Shown here one piece after another: positions 7,815 through 14,852 of a stretch of DNA of 48,975 nucleotides (within the stretch, counting starts at the first letter, position 1; each line of letters starts with the position of its first letter). The notes beneath the pieces were generated by a model that was given only the letters and a program-made list of their open reading frames with translations, was not told where the DNA came from and searched no databases. Origin of the DNA: Clostridia bacterium (lineage in GTDB: Bacteria > Bacillota_A > Clostridia > Christensenellales > Aristaeellaceae); the NCBI GenBank assembly GCA_017430945.1, contig JAFRMB010000156.1, forward strand, positions 1 to 48,975, given 5' to 3'. Position numbers and translations under genes: made by a program.

Positions 7815-9332
7815 ATGACGGTTCTACCCACGAAAAAGGTTGCGGCACGTGCGGCGGCGAGCCGCGCGAACGAGGTTGTCATCAACGGTCGCAGGTCGCT
7901 TCGGCGCTGGCTGGCGGCGGTGCTGGCGGCAGTGCTGGCGCTGCTGTCGGTAGGAGCTTCTGCGGAATCGGCGGCGAGCAGGCTGTCCAGAGCATCGGTA
8001 CAGGCCATGGAGGCCCGGCTGAACGCGCTGGGTTATCTTTCAGGCGAGCCGGACGGAACGTTTGACGCGGATACGCAGCTGGCGCTGCAGAGCTTCCAAC
8101 AGGCCAATGGTCTGGAAGTCACCGGCCAGCCGGACGACGCCACGCTGGACAAGCTGGAGGCAGAGGACAGCGTGGGCAGGCGCGATTATCTGAAGCGCTA
8201 CACCGAGGCCTATCGCGACATGGCGCCGATGCAGAACGGCGATATCAACAATCAGGTGCAGGTGCTGCAGCGCAGGCTGGGCGAGCTCGGCTACTATGCC
8301 GGCGGTATCGACGGCGTCTTCGGAGACGGCACGCAGGCGGCGGTCAGGCTGTTTCAGATGGCCAACGGACTTGAGATCACCGGTATCGCCGACGGCATGA
8401 CGCTGATGCGGCTGATGGCAGACGTGCCGATCACGTGGCAGAGCTTCCTCTCTGAGATGAGTGCGACGACCGGCGACGCGGGCCTCAACGTATATGTCCT
8501 CCAGAAGAAGCTTTCGGCCAGGGGGTATTTCATGGGCGACTGTACCGGCAATTTCAGCGATCTGACGCTGCAGGCGGTCCGGCAATTCCAGGCAGACAAC
8601 GGCCTGGAGGAGACGGGGATCGCCGATGCGGACACATGGGCGCTCATCTATTCCGGGGCGGCCGTGACCCGGCGGCGCTCGGATGTCATGACGCTGGGGG
8701 ACACCGGCGACCGGGTCACCCAGCTCCAGCAGCAGCTGGCAGCGCTGGGCTACTTCAGCGGCACGGCCACCGGCACATACGACTATTTGACCGAGACGGC
8801 GGTCCGGCTGTTCCAGATGGCCAATGAGTTGCCATCGACGGGCAATGCCGATGCGGAGACCTTCAACCGGGTGATCGGCGGTACGGCTAAACTGCTCAGC
8901 GACGCAGCGGTCCAGGAGAGCTTCAGCGCGATGCTGGCGGGGCGAAGCGACACGGTGCAGACGGTGATCTCCGGCATCGCGGGGCAGATGCTGGGCCAGG
9001 CGTTCAAGACCGACGAGAGCGGCCTGTACCCCGGCTTTGCGCTGGTGCAGTACGTTTGCGTCGCGGCGGGGCTGCCCGTCGTGCAGCCCGAAACGCTGAT
9101 CCGGCTGACCAATCTGCCGGTGTCAGCGGCCTCTGAGGTGGAAGCCGGCAATGTCGTCGCGATCCAGTCGACCGGCAGCGACAGCGTGACCATGCTGCTG
9201 GCCATCGGCACCGGCGACGGCCGGGCGATCTACGCCACGGCAGATACCGGCTGGGTGGTCATGAGCTATATCGATCAATTCAACAGCACCAGCATCTACC
9301 GCTGGGCTGAGGGCATGGGGAACGCGGAATGA
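7815..9332 (+). CDS. Exported protein with four peptidoglycan-binding repeats and a degenerate NlpC/P60-like tail
   Basis: 505 residues from the ATG at 7815. A TTG nine bases earlier directly abuts GGAGGG (7800-7805) and is too close to be the start. A basic stretch precedes a hydrophobic signal segment (about residues 30-51, ending GASAES). Four PG_binding_1 repeats follow at about 61-116, 147-203, 225-279 and 298-352, with recurring LGY.G..DG.F and FQ..NGL..TG signatures. Residues about 380-500 resemble NlpC/P60 in outline (ALVQYVCVAAGLPV, VEAGNVVAI, LLAIGTGDGRAIYA). The nucleophile Cys of the usual DCSG motif is replaced (PGFA) and the His of HVGIYIG is replaced by Thr-Met, so a peptidase function is unlikely. 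It probably binds the wall. It overlaps the next gene by 4 bp (ATGA). Confidence 0.83.
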   Translation: MTVLPTKKVAARAAASRANEVVINGRRSLRRWLAAVLAAVLALLSVGASAESAASRLSRASVQAMEARLNALGYLSGEPDGTFDADTQLALQSFQQANGLEVTGQPDDATLDKLEAEDSVGRRDYLKRYTEAYRDMAPMQNGDINNQVQVLQRRLGELGYYAGGIDGVFGDGTQAAVRLFQMANGLEITGIADGMTLMRLMADVPITWQSFLSEMSATTGDAGLNVYVLQKKLSARGYFMGDCTGNFSDLTLQAVRQFQADNGLEETGIADADTWALIYSGAAVTRRRSDVMTLGDTGDRVTQLQQQLAALGYFSGTATGTYDYLTETAVRLFQMANELPSTGNADAETFNRVIGGTAKLLSDAAVQESFSAMLAGRSDTVQTVISGIAGQMLGQAFKTDESGLYPGFALVQYVCVAAGLPVVQPETLIRLTNLPVSAASEVEAGNVVAIQSTGSDSVTMLLAIGTGDGRAIYATADTGWVVMSYIDQFNSTSIYRWAEGMGNAE

Positions 9333-10063
9333 CCGACTGGCTGAAGACAGGGGAGCGGCTGGACGATCTGCAGTGCCAGGGGCTTAAGCTGATCCAGCGG
9401 CCGGACGTGTTCCGCTTTGGAACGGACAGCGTGCTTCTGGCCGATTTCGCGAACCCACATCGGAGCGATCGCGCGGTGGATCTGGGCTGCGGAACGGGCG
9501 CCATCGCGCTTTTGATGGCTGCGCACGTGCCGGGGCTCCAGGTGGATGCAGTGGAGCTTCAGCCGGAGATCGCGGACATGGCCTGCCGCAGCGTGCAGAT
9601 GAACGGCATGGCGGACCGCGTGCGCGTCACGTGCGGCGACATGCGCACGCTCTGGCAGCAGCTGGGCGCGGGCTCGCGGACGCTTGCGGTGTGCAACCCG
9701 CCCTACGGCCGTGAGGGCGGCGCGCTCCAAAGCCGGAGTGCGGCAAAGCGACTCGCCCGGCACGAGGGCGATCTGGCCCCCTTTGACATCGCCCAGGCCG
9801 CGTCGATGCTCATCAAAAACGGCGGGCGCTTCTGCGTCATCTATCCCGCGCCGCGGGCCTTTGAGATGATGCGCGCCATGCAGGACAACCATTTGGCGCC
9901 CAAGCGCATCCGCACCGTCCACGGCGTCGAGGGCCGAGCGCCCAAATTCGTGCTGATGGATGCCGTAAAAGGCGGCGGGGAGGGCCTGCATTGGCTGGAG
10001 CCGCTGGTGCTCAGACATGCGGACGGGACCTTTACCGATGAGTGGCACAGGATCTACGGATGA
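9329..10063 (+). CDS. tRNA1(Val) (adenine37-N6)-methyltransferase family protein
   Basis: SAM-dependent methyltransferase of the TrmN6/YfiC type, 244 residues. The SAM-binding loop is DLGCGTGAIALLMA at about residues 51-64, the acidic ribose-binding residue follows in VDAVELQ, and the N6-adenine-type catalytic NPPYGREGG lies near residue 127. Upstream, RFGTDSVLLADF is the family's conserved entry motif. The family methylates N6 of an adenine in tRNA; the exact substrate here is inferred. The ATG overlaps the preceding stop (ATGA), which suggests translational coupling to the wall-binding protein, although no functional link is obvious. A bidirectional terminator follows. Confidence 0.88.
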   Translation: MTDWLKTGERLDDLQCQGLKLIQRPDVFRFGTDSVLLADFANPHRSDRAVDLGCGTGAIALLMAAHVPGLQVDAVELQPEIADMACRSVQMNGMADRVRVTCGDMRTLWQQLGAGSRTLAVCNPPYGREGGALQSRSAAKRLARHEGDLAPFDIAQAASMLIKNGGRFCVIYPAPRAFEMMRAMQDNHLAPKRIRTVHGVEGRAPKFVLMDAVKGGGEGLHWLEPLVLRHADGTFTDEWHRIYG

Positions 10064-10067
10064 CGAA

Positions 10068-10103
10068 AAGCGACGGGGCCTCCGAAAGGAGGCCCCGTCG
10101 CTT
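10068..10103. terminator. Bidirectional terminator between convergent genes
   Basis: A perfect 16-bp inverted repeat (AAGCGACGGGGCCTCC) with a GAAA loop (10084-10087). The T-tract is better on the - strand side (CTTTTC), where it ends the Ldh-family gene. The methyltransferase gene ends 4 bp before it on the + strand. Confidence 0.88.
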
Positions 10104-10125
10104 GATCATCGCGTCTGTCAGAGGA

Positions 10126-11235
10126 TCAGTCCCAGGGGAAGTGATACTTGTCGGTCAGGCCGCACTCCTCGCGCACGGCGTTGAGTTCGCCCTGCACGGA
10201 TTCGTTGATCGGCACGCCGTCCTTGCGGGCCAGGTCGATCTCGTACTCCTTCTCGCCGGCGGTGTAGATGCGCTCGGTGCCGGGCATGCGGCGGGAGGCG
10301 CGGATCGCGCGGTTGATGTCGCCGGCCTTTTTGCGGCACACGTCCTCGCCCAGGAAGTGGTCGGTGTCGATGGCGATGAAGAAGTGGCCCAGGCGCGGAG
10401 AGCACTTCTGGCCGTTCTCGTCCACGCCGTTGAGCTGCTTGCCATAGTAGCCGTCGGACAGCACGGCGGACAGGTACTCCACGAACATCGCGTAGCCGTA
10501 GCCCTTGTAGCCGCCCAGCTCTTCGCCGATGCCGCCCACGGTCACCAGCGCGGCGGTGTTCTGGCGGATGCGCTTGAGCGCGGCGCCGGCGTTGCCGGTC
10601 ACGGGCTCGCCGTCTTCGCCGATGACGGTGCCGGGCACCACGTCATGGCCGATGCGCTCGTAGTACTCGAACTTGCCGTTCTGCGTGATGGAAGTCGCGC
10701 CGTCAAAGTTGAAGTCGAAGGGCTCGTCGGTGGGCACGCCCAAAGTGAAGGGGTTGGTGCCGAACATGCCCTCGGTGCCCCAGGTGGGCGCCACAGAGGG
10801 GCGGGCGTTGGTGCCCGTCAGGCCGATACAGCCCGCCTTGGTGGCCATGGTGGTGTAGTAGCCGGCGATGCCGTAGTGGCAGGAATTGCGCGCCACGACC
10901 ATGCCCATGCCGTACTTCTTGGCCTTTTCGATGGCCATCTGCATGCACTTGTAGCCGACCACCTGGCCCATGCCGTCGTGACCGTCCACGACCGCGGTGG
11001 TCTCGGTCTCCTTGATGATTTCGAAATTCGTCACGGCCTTCTGGACGCCGGACTTGATGCGGTCCAGATAGATGGGCTTGAAGCGGTTGCAGCCGTGGGA
11101 TTCGATGCCGCGGTGGTCAGAGGCCAGCAGTACGTCCGTGCAGATCTTTGCGTCCTCTTCGGGAACGCCGTACTTCATGAATACCTCGGTGCAGAAATCA
11201 GAGATGGTCTTCCAATCGACGATGCAAGTGGCCAT
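10126..11235 (-). CDS. Ldh family oxidoreductase (malate/L-lactate/ureidoglycolate dehydrogenase type)
   Basis: NAD(P)-dependent 2-hydroxyacid dehydrogenase of the Ldh_2 superfamily (distinct from classical lactate dehydrogenase), 369 residues. Family features visible are HRGIESHGCNRF near the N-terminus (the SHG motif with the catalytic His), NSCHYGIAGYY in the middle, GTNPFTLGVPT and GYKGYGYAMFVEYLSAVLS. The start is taken as the ATG at 11235, 8 bp after GGAGG. A TTG two codons upstream lies only 2 bp from that site. The exact substrate (malate, lactate, ureidoglycolate or another 2-hydroxyacid) cannot be told from sequence. The gene is monocistronic, with its own promoter (11344-11371) and terminator. 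Confidence 0.85.
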   Translation of the reverse strand: MATCIVDWKTISDFCTEVFMKYGVPEEDAKICTDVLLASDHRGIESHGCNRFKPIYLDRIKSGVQKAVTNFEIIKETETTAVVDGHDGMGQVVGYKCMQMAIEKAKKYGMGMVVARNSCHYGIAGYYTTMATKAGCIGLTGTNARPSVAPTWGTEGMFGTNPFTLGVPTDEPFDFNFDGATSITQNGKFEYYERIGHDVVPGTVIGEDGEPVTGNAGAALKRIRQNTAALVTVGGIGEELGGYKGYGYAMFVEYLSAVLSDGYYGKQLNGVDENGQKCSPRLGHFFIAIDTDHFLGEDVCRKKAGDINRAIRASRRMPGTERIYTAGEKEYEIDLARKDGVPINESVQGELNAVREECGLTDKYHFPWD

Positions 11236-11343
11236 GTTCAAATCCTCCTGTCACATTTTGGGCTGCAAAACGAAAGAAGCGCATGACAAACACAACGGTT
11301 CATCATGGCTGCCTCTCTCATCTCTTGCCTGCCTGACACCTCT

Positions 11344-11371
11344 ATTATATCAGAAATCGCGGGGAAATCAA
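11344..11371 (-). promoter_or_regulatory. Promoter for the Ldh-family dehydrogenase
   Basis: On the - strand, TTGATT (11366-11371), a 16-bp spacer and TATAAT (11344-11349) preceded by TGA (extended -10). The start codon lies about 108 bp downstream, leaving a sizeable leader in which no riboswitch was recognised. Confidence 0.68.
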
Positions 11372-11433
11372 TAGGGAAAAGCGGATTTTTCGGACCCAGC
11401 ACGGCAGACGGCGCATCATTTACCCACCGTCCG

Positions 11434-11462
11434 TTGACAAGAGAGGCGATCCGTGGGAAAAT
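11434..11462 (+). promoter_or_regulatory. Promoter for pepV-cmk
   Basis: Consensus -35 TTGACA (11434-11439), 17-bp spacer, GAAAAT (11457-11462) preceded by TGG. It is divergent from the dehydrogenase promoter. The leader to the ATG at 11547 is about 78 nt. Confidence 0.58.
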
Positions 11463-11546
11463 AGATACATGAGCGCGCATCGCCTCGAGCGGCGGTGCGG
11501 GCGTGCCGGCAAGGCGGTCACCGATGTTTCGACAGGAGGTTGGGTT

Positions 11547-12977
11547 ATGGATTATGAGAATCTGGACAGGATCGTCGCATCCTATCGCGACGAACTGATC
11601 GCAAACATCCAGAAGTGGGTGTCGGTGCTCTCGGTAAAGGGCCCGGCGGCAGGCGAGAACGCGCCCTTTGGCGAGGGGCCGCGCAGGATGCTGGATATGG
11701 CCCTGGCGGACGCGAGGCGCTTCGGCTTCGAGGTCCGGGACATCGACGGATATGCGGGCGACGTGAGCTACGGCAGCGGCCCTGAGACGATGGGTATGCT
11801 GGCGCACCTGGACGTCGTGCCGATCGGCGACGGCTGGACCCACGATCCTCTGGGCCGCGACGTGGAGAACGGCAAGATCTACGGGCGCGGGACCACGGAC
11901 GACAAGGGCCCGGCGCTGTGCGCGCTGTACGCCATGCGCGCGGTGAAGGAGGCCGGCATCCCGCTGAAGGACGGCGTGCGGCTGATCCTGGGCTGCGATG
12001 AGGAGACGGGCATGAGCGACATGGTCTACTACGCCAGCAAGCTGAAGATGCCCGACTACGGCTTCTCTCCGGATGCGGAATTTCCGGTCATCAACATCGA
12101 GAAGGGCGGCATGAACGTGCTGCTCAGCAAGCTCACGGGCGGTGAAGACGGCGCTGCGATGCCCGTGTATTCGCTCTACGCCGGCGAACGGCCCAACGTG
12201 GTGCCTTCCGAAGCGAAAGCGGTGGTCGGGCTCGGCGCGCTGCGGCTTCAGGACCTCGCAAACCGCCTGAGCGACATAGAAAAGGCGCATGAGGGCTTCC
12301 GCCTGAGCTGCGACGAGCTGGCCGACAACCGCGCGCAGATCACCGCCATCGGCGTCAATGCGCACGGCGCGATGCCGCATCTCGGCGTCAATGCGGCGGG
12401 CATGCTTCTCATCGCGCTCAAGGAGCTGGGTGCAGGCGGCACGCAGAGCCGCCCGGCCATCGCGATGCTGGCGGACGTCATCGGCATGGAGACCACCGGT
12501 GAGAAGCTGGGCATCGCGTGCGAAGACGAGCTGTCCGGCGCGCTGACCTGCAACTTGGGGATCCTGCGTTACGACGGCAGCGAGATCTCGGCCCACCTGG
12601 ACTGCCGCTATCCCATCTGCGGCGACGAGGCGGCGATGCTGGGCGCGGCGGTACGTACCGTGGCGCCGGCAGGCATGTCCGTCCGGCTCATCACCAGTCA
12701 TGTGCCGCTGCATGTGCCCGCAGATCACAAGATCGTGCGCGGCCTGCTGAAGGTCTATCACGAGGTCACGGGGCTCGAGCCCTACACCATCGCCATCGGC
12801 GGGGGGACCTATTCCCGCATGATGCCCAATACCGTGGCCTTCGGCGTGTGCTTCCCCGGCGACATGGACCTGTGCCACGTGCCGGACGAGCACATCGACA
12901 TCGACAAGATGATGCTGGGCGTCAGGATATTTGCCCATGCCATCGCTGAGTTGGCCGGCGGCCGGATCGCGGATTGA
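11547..12977 (+). CDS. pepV: Dipeptidase PepV (M20 family)
   Basis: Cytoplasmic zinc dipeptidase of the M20 (PepV/Sapep) group, 476 residues, close to the family length. Metal-site motifs are MLAHLDVVPIGDGW (first His-x-Asp), GRGTTDDKGP (bridging Asp), CDEETGMSD (catalytic Glu-Glu) and, in the lid domain, HGAMPHLGVNA. The start is the ATG at 11547, 7 bp after GGAGG (11535-11539). The frame stays open 26 codons upstream, but that stretch has no ribosome binding site and overlaps the promoter region. It liberates amino acids from dipeptides taken up as nutrients. It is followed 48 bp later by cmk, probably on the same transcript. Confidence 0.9.
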   Translation: MDYENLDRIVASYRDELIANIQKWVSVLSVKGPAAGENAPFGEGPRRMLDMALADARRFGFEVRDIDGYAGDVSYGSGPETMGMLAHLDVVPIGDGWTHDPLGRDVENGKIYGRGTTDDKGPALCALYAMRAVKEAGIPLKDGVRLILGCDEETGMSDMVYYASKLKMPDYGFSPDAEFPVINIEKGGMNVLLSKLTGGEDGAAMPVYSLYAGERPNVVPSEAKAVVGLGALRLQDLANRLSDIEKAHEGFRLSCDELADNRAQITAIGVNAHGAMPHLGVNAAGMLLIALKELGAGGTQSRPAIAMLADVIGMETTGEKLGIACEDELSGALTCNLGILRYDGSEISAHLDCRYPICGDEAAMLGAAVRTVAPAGMSVRLITSHVPLHVPADHKIVRGLLKVYHEVTGLEPYTIAIGGGTYSRMMPNTVAFGVCFPGDMDLCHVPDEHIDIDKMMLGVRIFAHAIAELAGGRIAD

Positions 12978-13025
12978 GGCGCGCGGCGGCAGCCGCGCCA
13001 TAAATGATCTTTGTGAGGTGCTGAC

Positions 13026-13706
13026 ATGAACGATGTTTTCTCGATCGCCATCGACGGTCCTGCGGGCGCGGGAAAGTCAACGGTGGCTAAGGCGCTGGCG
13101 AAGACGCTCGGCGCCATGTACCTGGACACCGGCGCGATGTACCGCGCGTTTGGACTGGCGATGATCCGTGCCGGCGTGGATGTGAATGATGCCGCTTCGG
13201 TGGCGCAGCGCGCCGGAGCCGTGGACATCACCGTGGAATATGTGGACGGCACGCAGCGCATGATGCTCGCGGGCGAGGATGTGTCCGAGACGATACGCCT
13301 GCCGGAGGTCTCCGCTGCCGCCAGCGCGATCTCGACGGTCCCGGAGGTGCGTGCGCATATGGTGGCGCTGCAGCGACGCATCGCCCGGGGAAACGCCGTG
13401 GTCATGGATGGGCGCGACATCGGCACGGTGGTGCTGCCCGATGCCACGCTGAAGATCTATTTGACCGCCTCCGCCGAGGTGCGCGCAGACCGGCGCTGCA
13501 AGGAGCTCCAGGCCAAGGGCAAGCCGGAGCCCTATGCGAAGGTGCTACAGGATATCATCGAGCGCGATGACCGCGACATGAACCGGGCCGCCTCACCGCT
13601 CAAGCCGGCCGACGATGCCGTGACCGTGGATACCTCAGACATGAGCCGGGACGAGGTCATCGACACGCTGCGCCGCATGGCGGTGGAAGCCTGCGGACGG
13701 AGCTGA
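13026..13706 (+). CDS. cmk: Cytidylate kinase
   Basis: Phosphorylates CMP and dCMP to the diphosphates. The 226-residue length matches bacterial Cmk. The P-loop is DGPAGAGKST at residues 9-18. YLDTGAMYRA follows, DGRDIGTVVLPDA is the conserved mid-protein motif, and a lid with ADRRCKEL and DDRDMNRAASPLKPA completes the family pattern. The start codon follows a GAGGTG ribosome binding site. It is probably co-transcribed with pepV. The frequent clostridial downstream partners (plsC, ispH, rpsA) are absent; a strong terminator follows directly. Confidence 0.95.
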   Translation: MNDVFSIAIDGPAGAGKSTVAKALAKTLGAMYLDTGAMYRAFGLAMIRAGVDVNDAASVAQRAGAVDITVEYVDGTQRMMLAGEDVSETIRLPEVSAAASAISTVPEVRAHMVALQRRIARGNAVVMDGRDIGTVVLPDATLKIYLTASAEVRADRRCKELQAKGKPEPYAKVLQDIIERDDRDMNRAASPLKPADDAVTVDTSDMSRDEVIDTLRRMAVEACGRS

Positions 13707-13719
13707 GCGAAGCGATGGA

Positions 13720-13762
13720 ACGCGGCAGGGATGGCGTGCGCGCCGTCCCTGCCGCGTTTTTT
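13720..13762 (+). terminator. Rho-independent terminator after cmk
   Basis: A 16-bp stem (CGCGGCAGGGATGGCG / CGCCGTCCCTGCCGCG, one G-U pair) with a TGCG loop, followed by six T (13757-13762). The stem could also serve the convergent gene. Confidence 0.93.
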
Positions 13763-13774
13763 ATGATGACCGCG

Positions 13775-14128
13775 TTACTTTTCCTCAGCCGCCCACCGGG
13801 CGTAGATATCGGGGCAGTAGCCTACGGCAGCCTGCCTGCCGTTTCGAACGATGGGGAGCTTCAGGACCTGCTGGTGCTCCAGCACGGCGTCTGTCTGCTG
13901 TGACGATGCGATGTACTTCACGAGCGCCAGTGCGTCCTGATCGCGGCACTGTTCGTCGATCAGTCGATCCAATCCGCCGCAGGCCTGGGCGACGCTATTG
14001 AGCTCGCCGCGGCTGAGGCCCTTTTCGTTCATGTCGATGTACTGCGCCTTGATCCGGCGCTCCTTGAACCAGCGCTCCGCCTTGCGGGTGTCCTGGCTCT
14101 TTTTTGTGCCGAAGATCTGTATGTTCAC
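13775..14128 (-). CDS. ArsC/Spx-like (arsenate reductase family) protein, cysteine-less active loop
   Basis: Small thioredoxin-fold protein (117 residues) of the ArsC/YffB family. It starts with the beta strand NIQIFG, then the loop GTKKSQDTRKAERWFKER, and has the conserved C-terminal LPIVRNGRQAAVGY. The family normally has a redox Cys in the first loop (xxxC.DT.KA). Here that position is Ser11, so arsenate reduction by the usual mechanism is not expected. GTG at 14128 is the start, 8 bp after GGAGG (14137-14141). The open frame extends 33 codons further upstream into the SRAP gene but has no initiation signal. It lies 31 bp after the SRAP gene and is probably co-transcribed with it. Confidence 0.78.
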   Translation of the reverse strand: MNIQIFGTKKSQDTRKAERWFKERRIKAQYIDMNEKGLSRGELNSVAQACGGLDRLIDEQCRDQDALALVKYIASSQQTDAVLEHQQVLKLPIVRNGRQAAVGYCPDIYARWAAEEK

Positions 14129-14159
14129 GGGTATCGCCTCCAGTGGGGGATGTGTTTCG

Positions 14160-14774
14160 TCAGAATGCGATGCGCATCTGCTCTGTCTGAGGCGCGACGC
14201 GCACGGGCTGAAGATCGGTGATGGCACAGGCCAGCAGATCTTTGGCGTTGCGCCTGGGGTCGATCCAGTCGCCGGTCAGCGCGCGCGGCAGTATGACCGG
14301 CATGCGGTCGTGCAGAAAGCTCACCGGATCGCTGGATGCGCGGGTCACGATGGCGAAGACCGGCCGCCCCTGCTCCAGACGGTAGATCCCGGCCATGTAG
14401 ATCGCGCCGTCTCTGTCAGGGCGGATCGCGTATTTGTCTCGGGTCCTCCCGGCATGGGTCCATTCGAAGTAGTGATCGGCGGGCACCACGCAGCGGTGGC
14501 GGGCCATGCCCTCGGAGAACAGGGGTTTCATATCGGCGGTCTCGCTGCGGGCATTGATGATGCGCCGCCCGCCGGGCAGCGCGTAGCCCCAGCGCATGGC
14601 GAACACGCCGGGCTTCAGATCCCGGCCCGAGGCGATCACCGGCGCGAGGTCCGCGGGGAACACCTCGCCGGATGTCTTTATCGGACCGTCATAGCCGGCG
14701 CGATTCATGGCGTCGATGATCTCCCGAAGCTCCGCGAGCTTATCCTCGTCGCCCATATGGTATCGGCCGCACAC
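14160..14774 (-). CDS. SRAP family protein (HMCES/YedK-type abasic-site sensor)
   Basis: SOS response-associated peptidase family. Members crosslink covalently to abasic sites in single-stranded DNA through Cys2 once the initiator Met is removed. A GTG at 14774 gives M-C-G-R-Y, placing Cys at position 2 as the chemistry requires. An ATG two codons upstream would give M-R-V-C and bury it, and lies only 2 bp after the G-rich ribosome binding site, whereas the GTG lies 8 bp after it. Other conserved elements are WGYALP, INARSET, RCVVPADHYFEW (catalytic Glu) and HDRMPVIL (catalytic His). Length is 204 residues. It is probably in an operon with the downstream ArsC-like gene. Confidence 0.9.
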   Translation of the reverse strand: MCGRYHMGDEDKLAELREIIDAMNRAGYDGPIKTSGEVFPADLAPVIASGRDLKPGVFAMRWGYALPGGRRIINARSETADMKPLFSEGMARHRCVVPADHYFEWTHAGRTRDKYAIRPDRDGAIYMAGIYRLEQGRPVFAIVTRASSDPVSFLHDRMPVILPRALTGDWIDPRRNAKDLLACAITDLQPVRVAPQTEQMRIAF

Positions 14775-14807
14775 GCGCATCGCCCCCTGTTCTTGATGGA
14801 AGTGAAC

Positions 14808-14842
14808 AAAAGGCCCCCGCCCCGATGGGGACAGGGGCCTTT
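14808..14842 (-). terminator. Rho-independent terminator after the coiled-coil repeat gene
   Basis: Read on the - strand, AAAGGCCCC and GGGGCCTTT form the outer stem with an inner CCCC/GGGG stem and a short loop, followed by T residues. It lies just past the stop of the gene at 14853 and before the SRAP gene. Confidence 0.8.
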
Positions 14843-14852
14843 CAGCGCCGCG

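Noticed and set aside
10042..13001. Long antisense frames (414 codons + opposite the Ldh-family gene, 587 codons - opposite pepV)
   Set aside because: Both mirror well-supported genes and contain only low-complexity sequence typical of GC-rich shadow frames.
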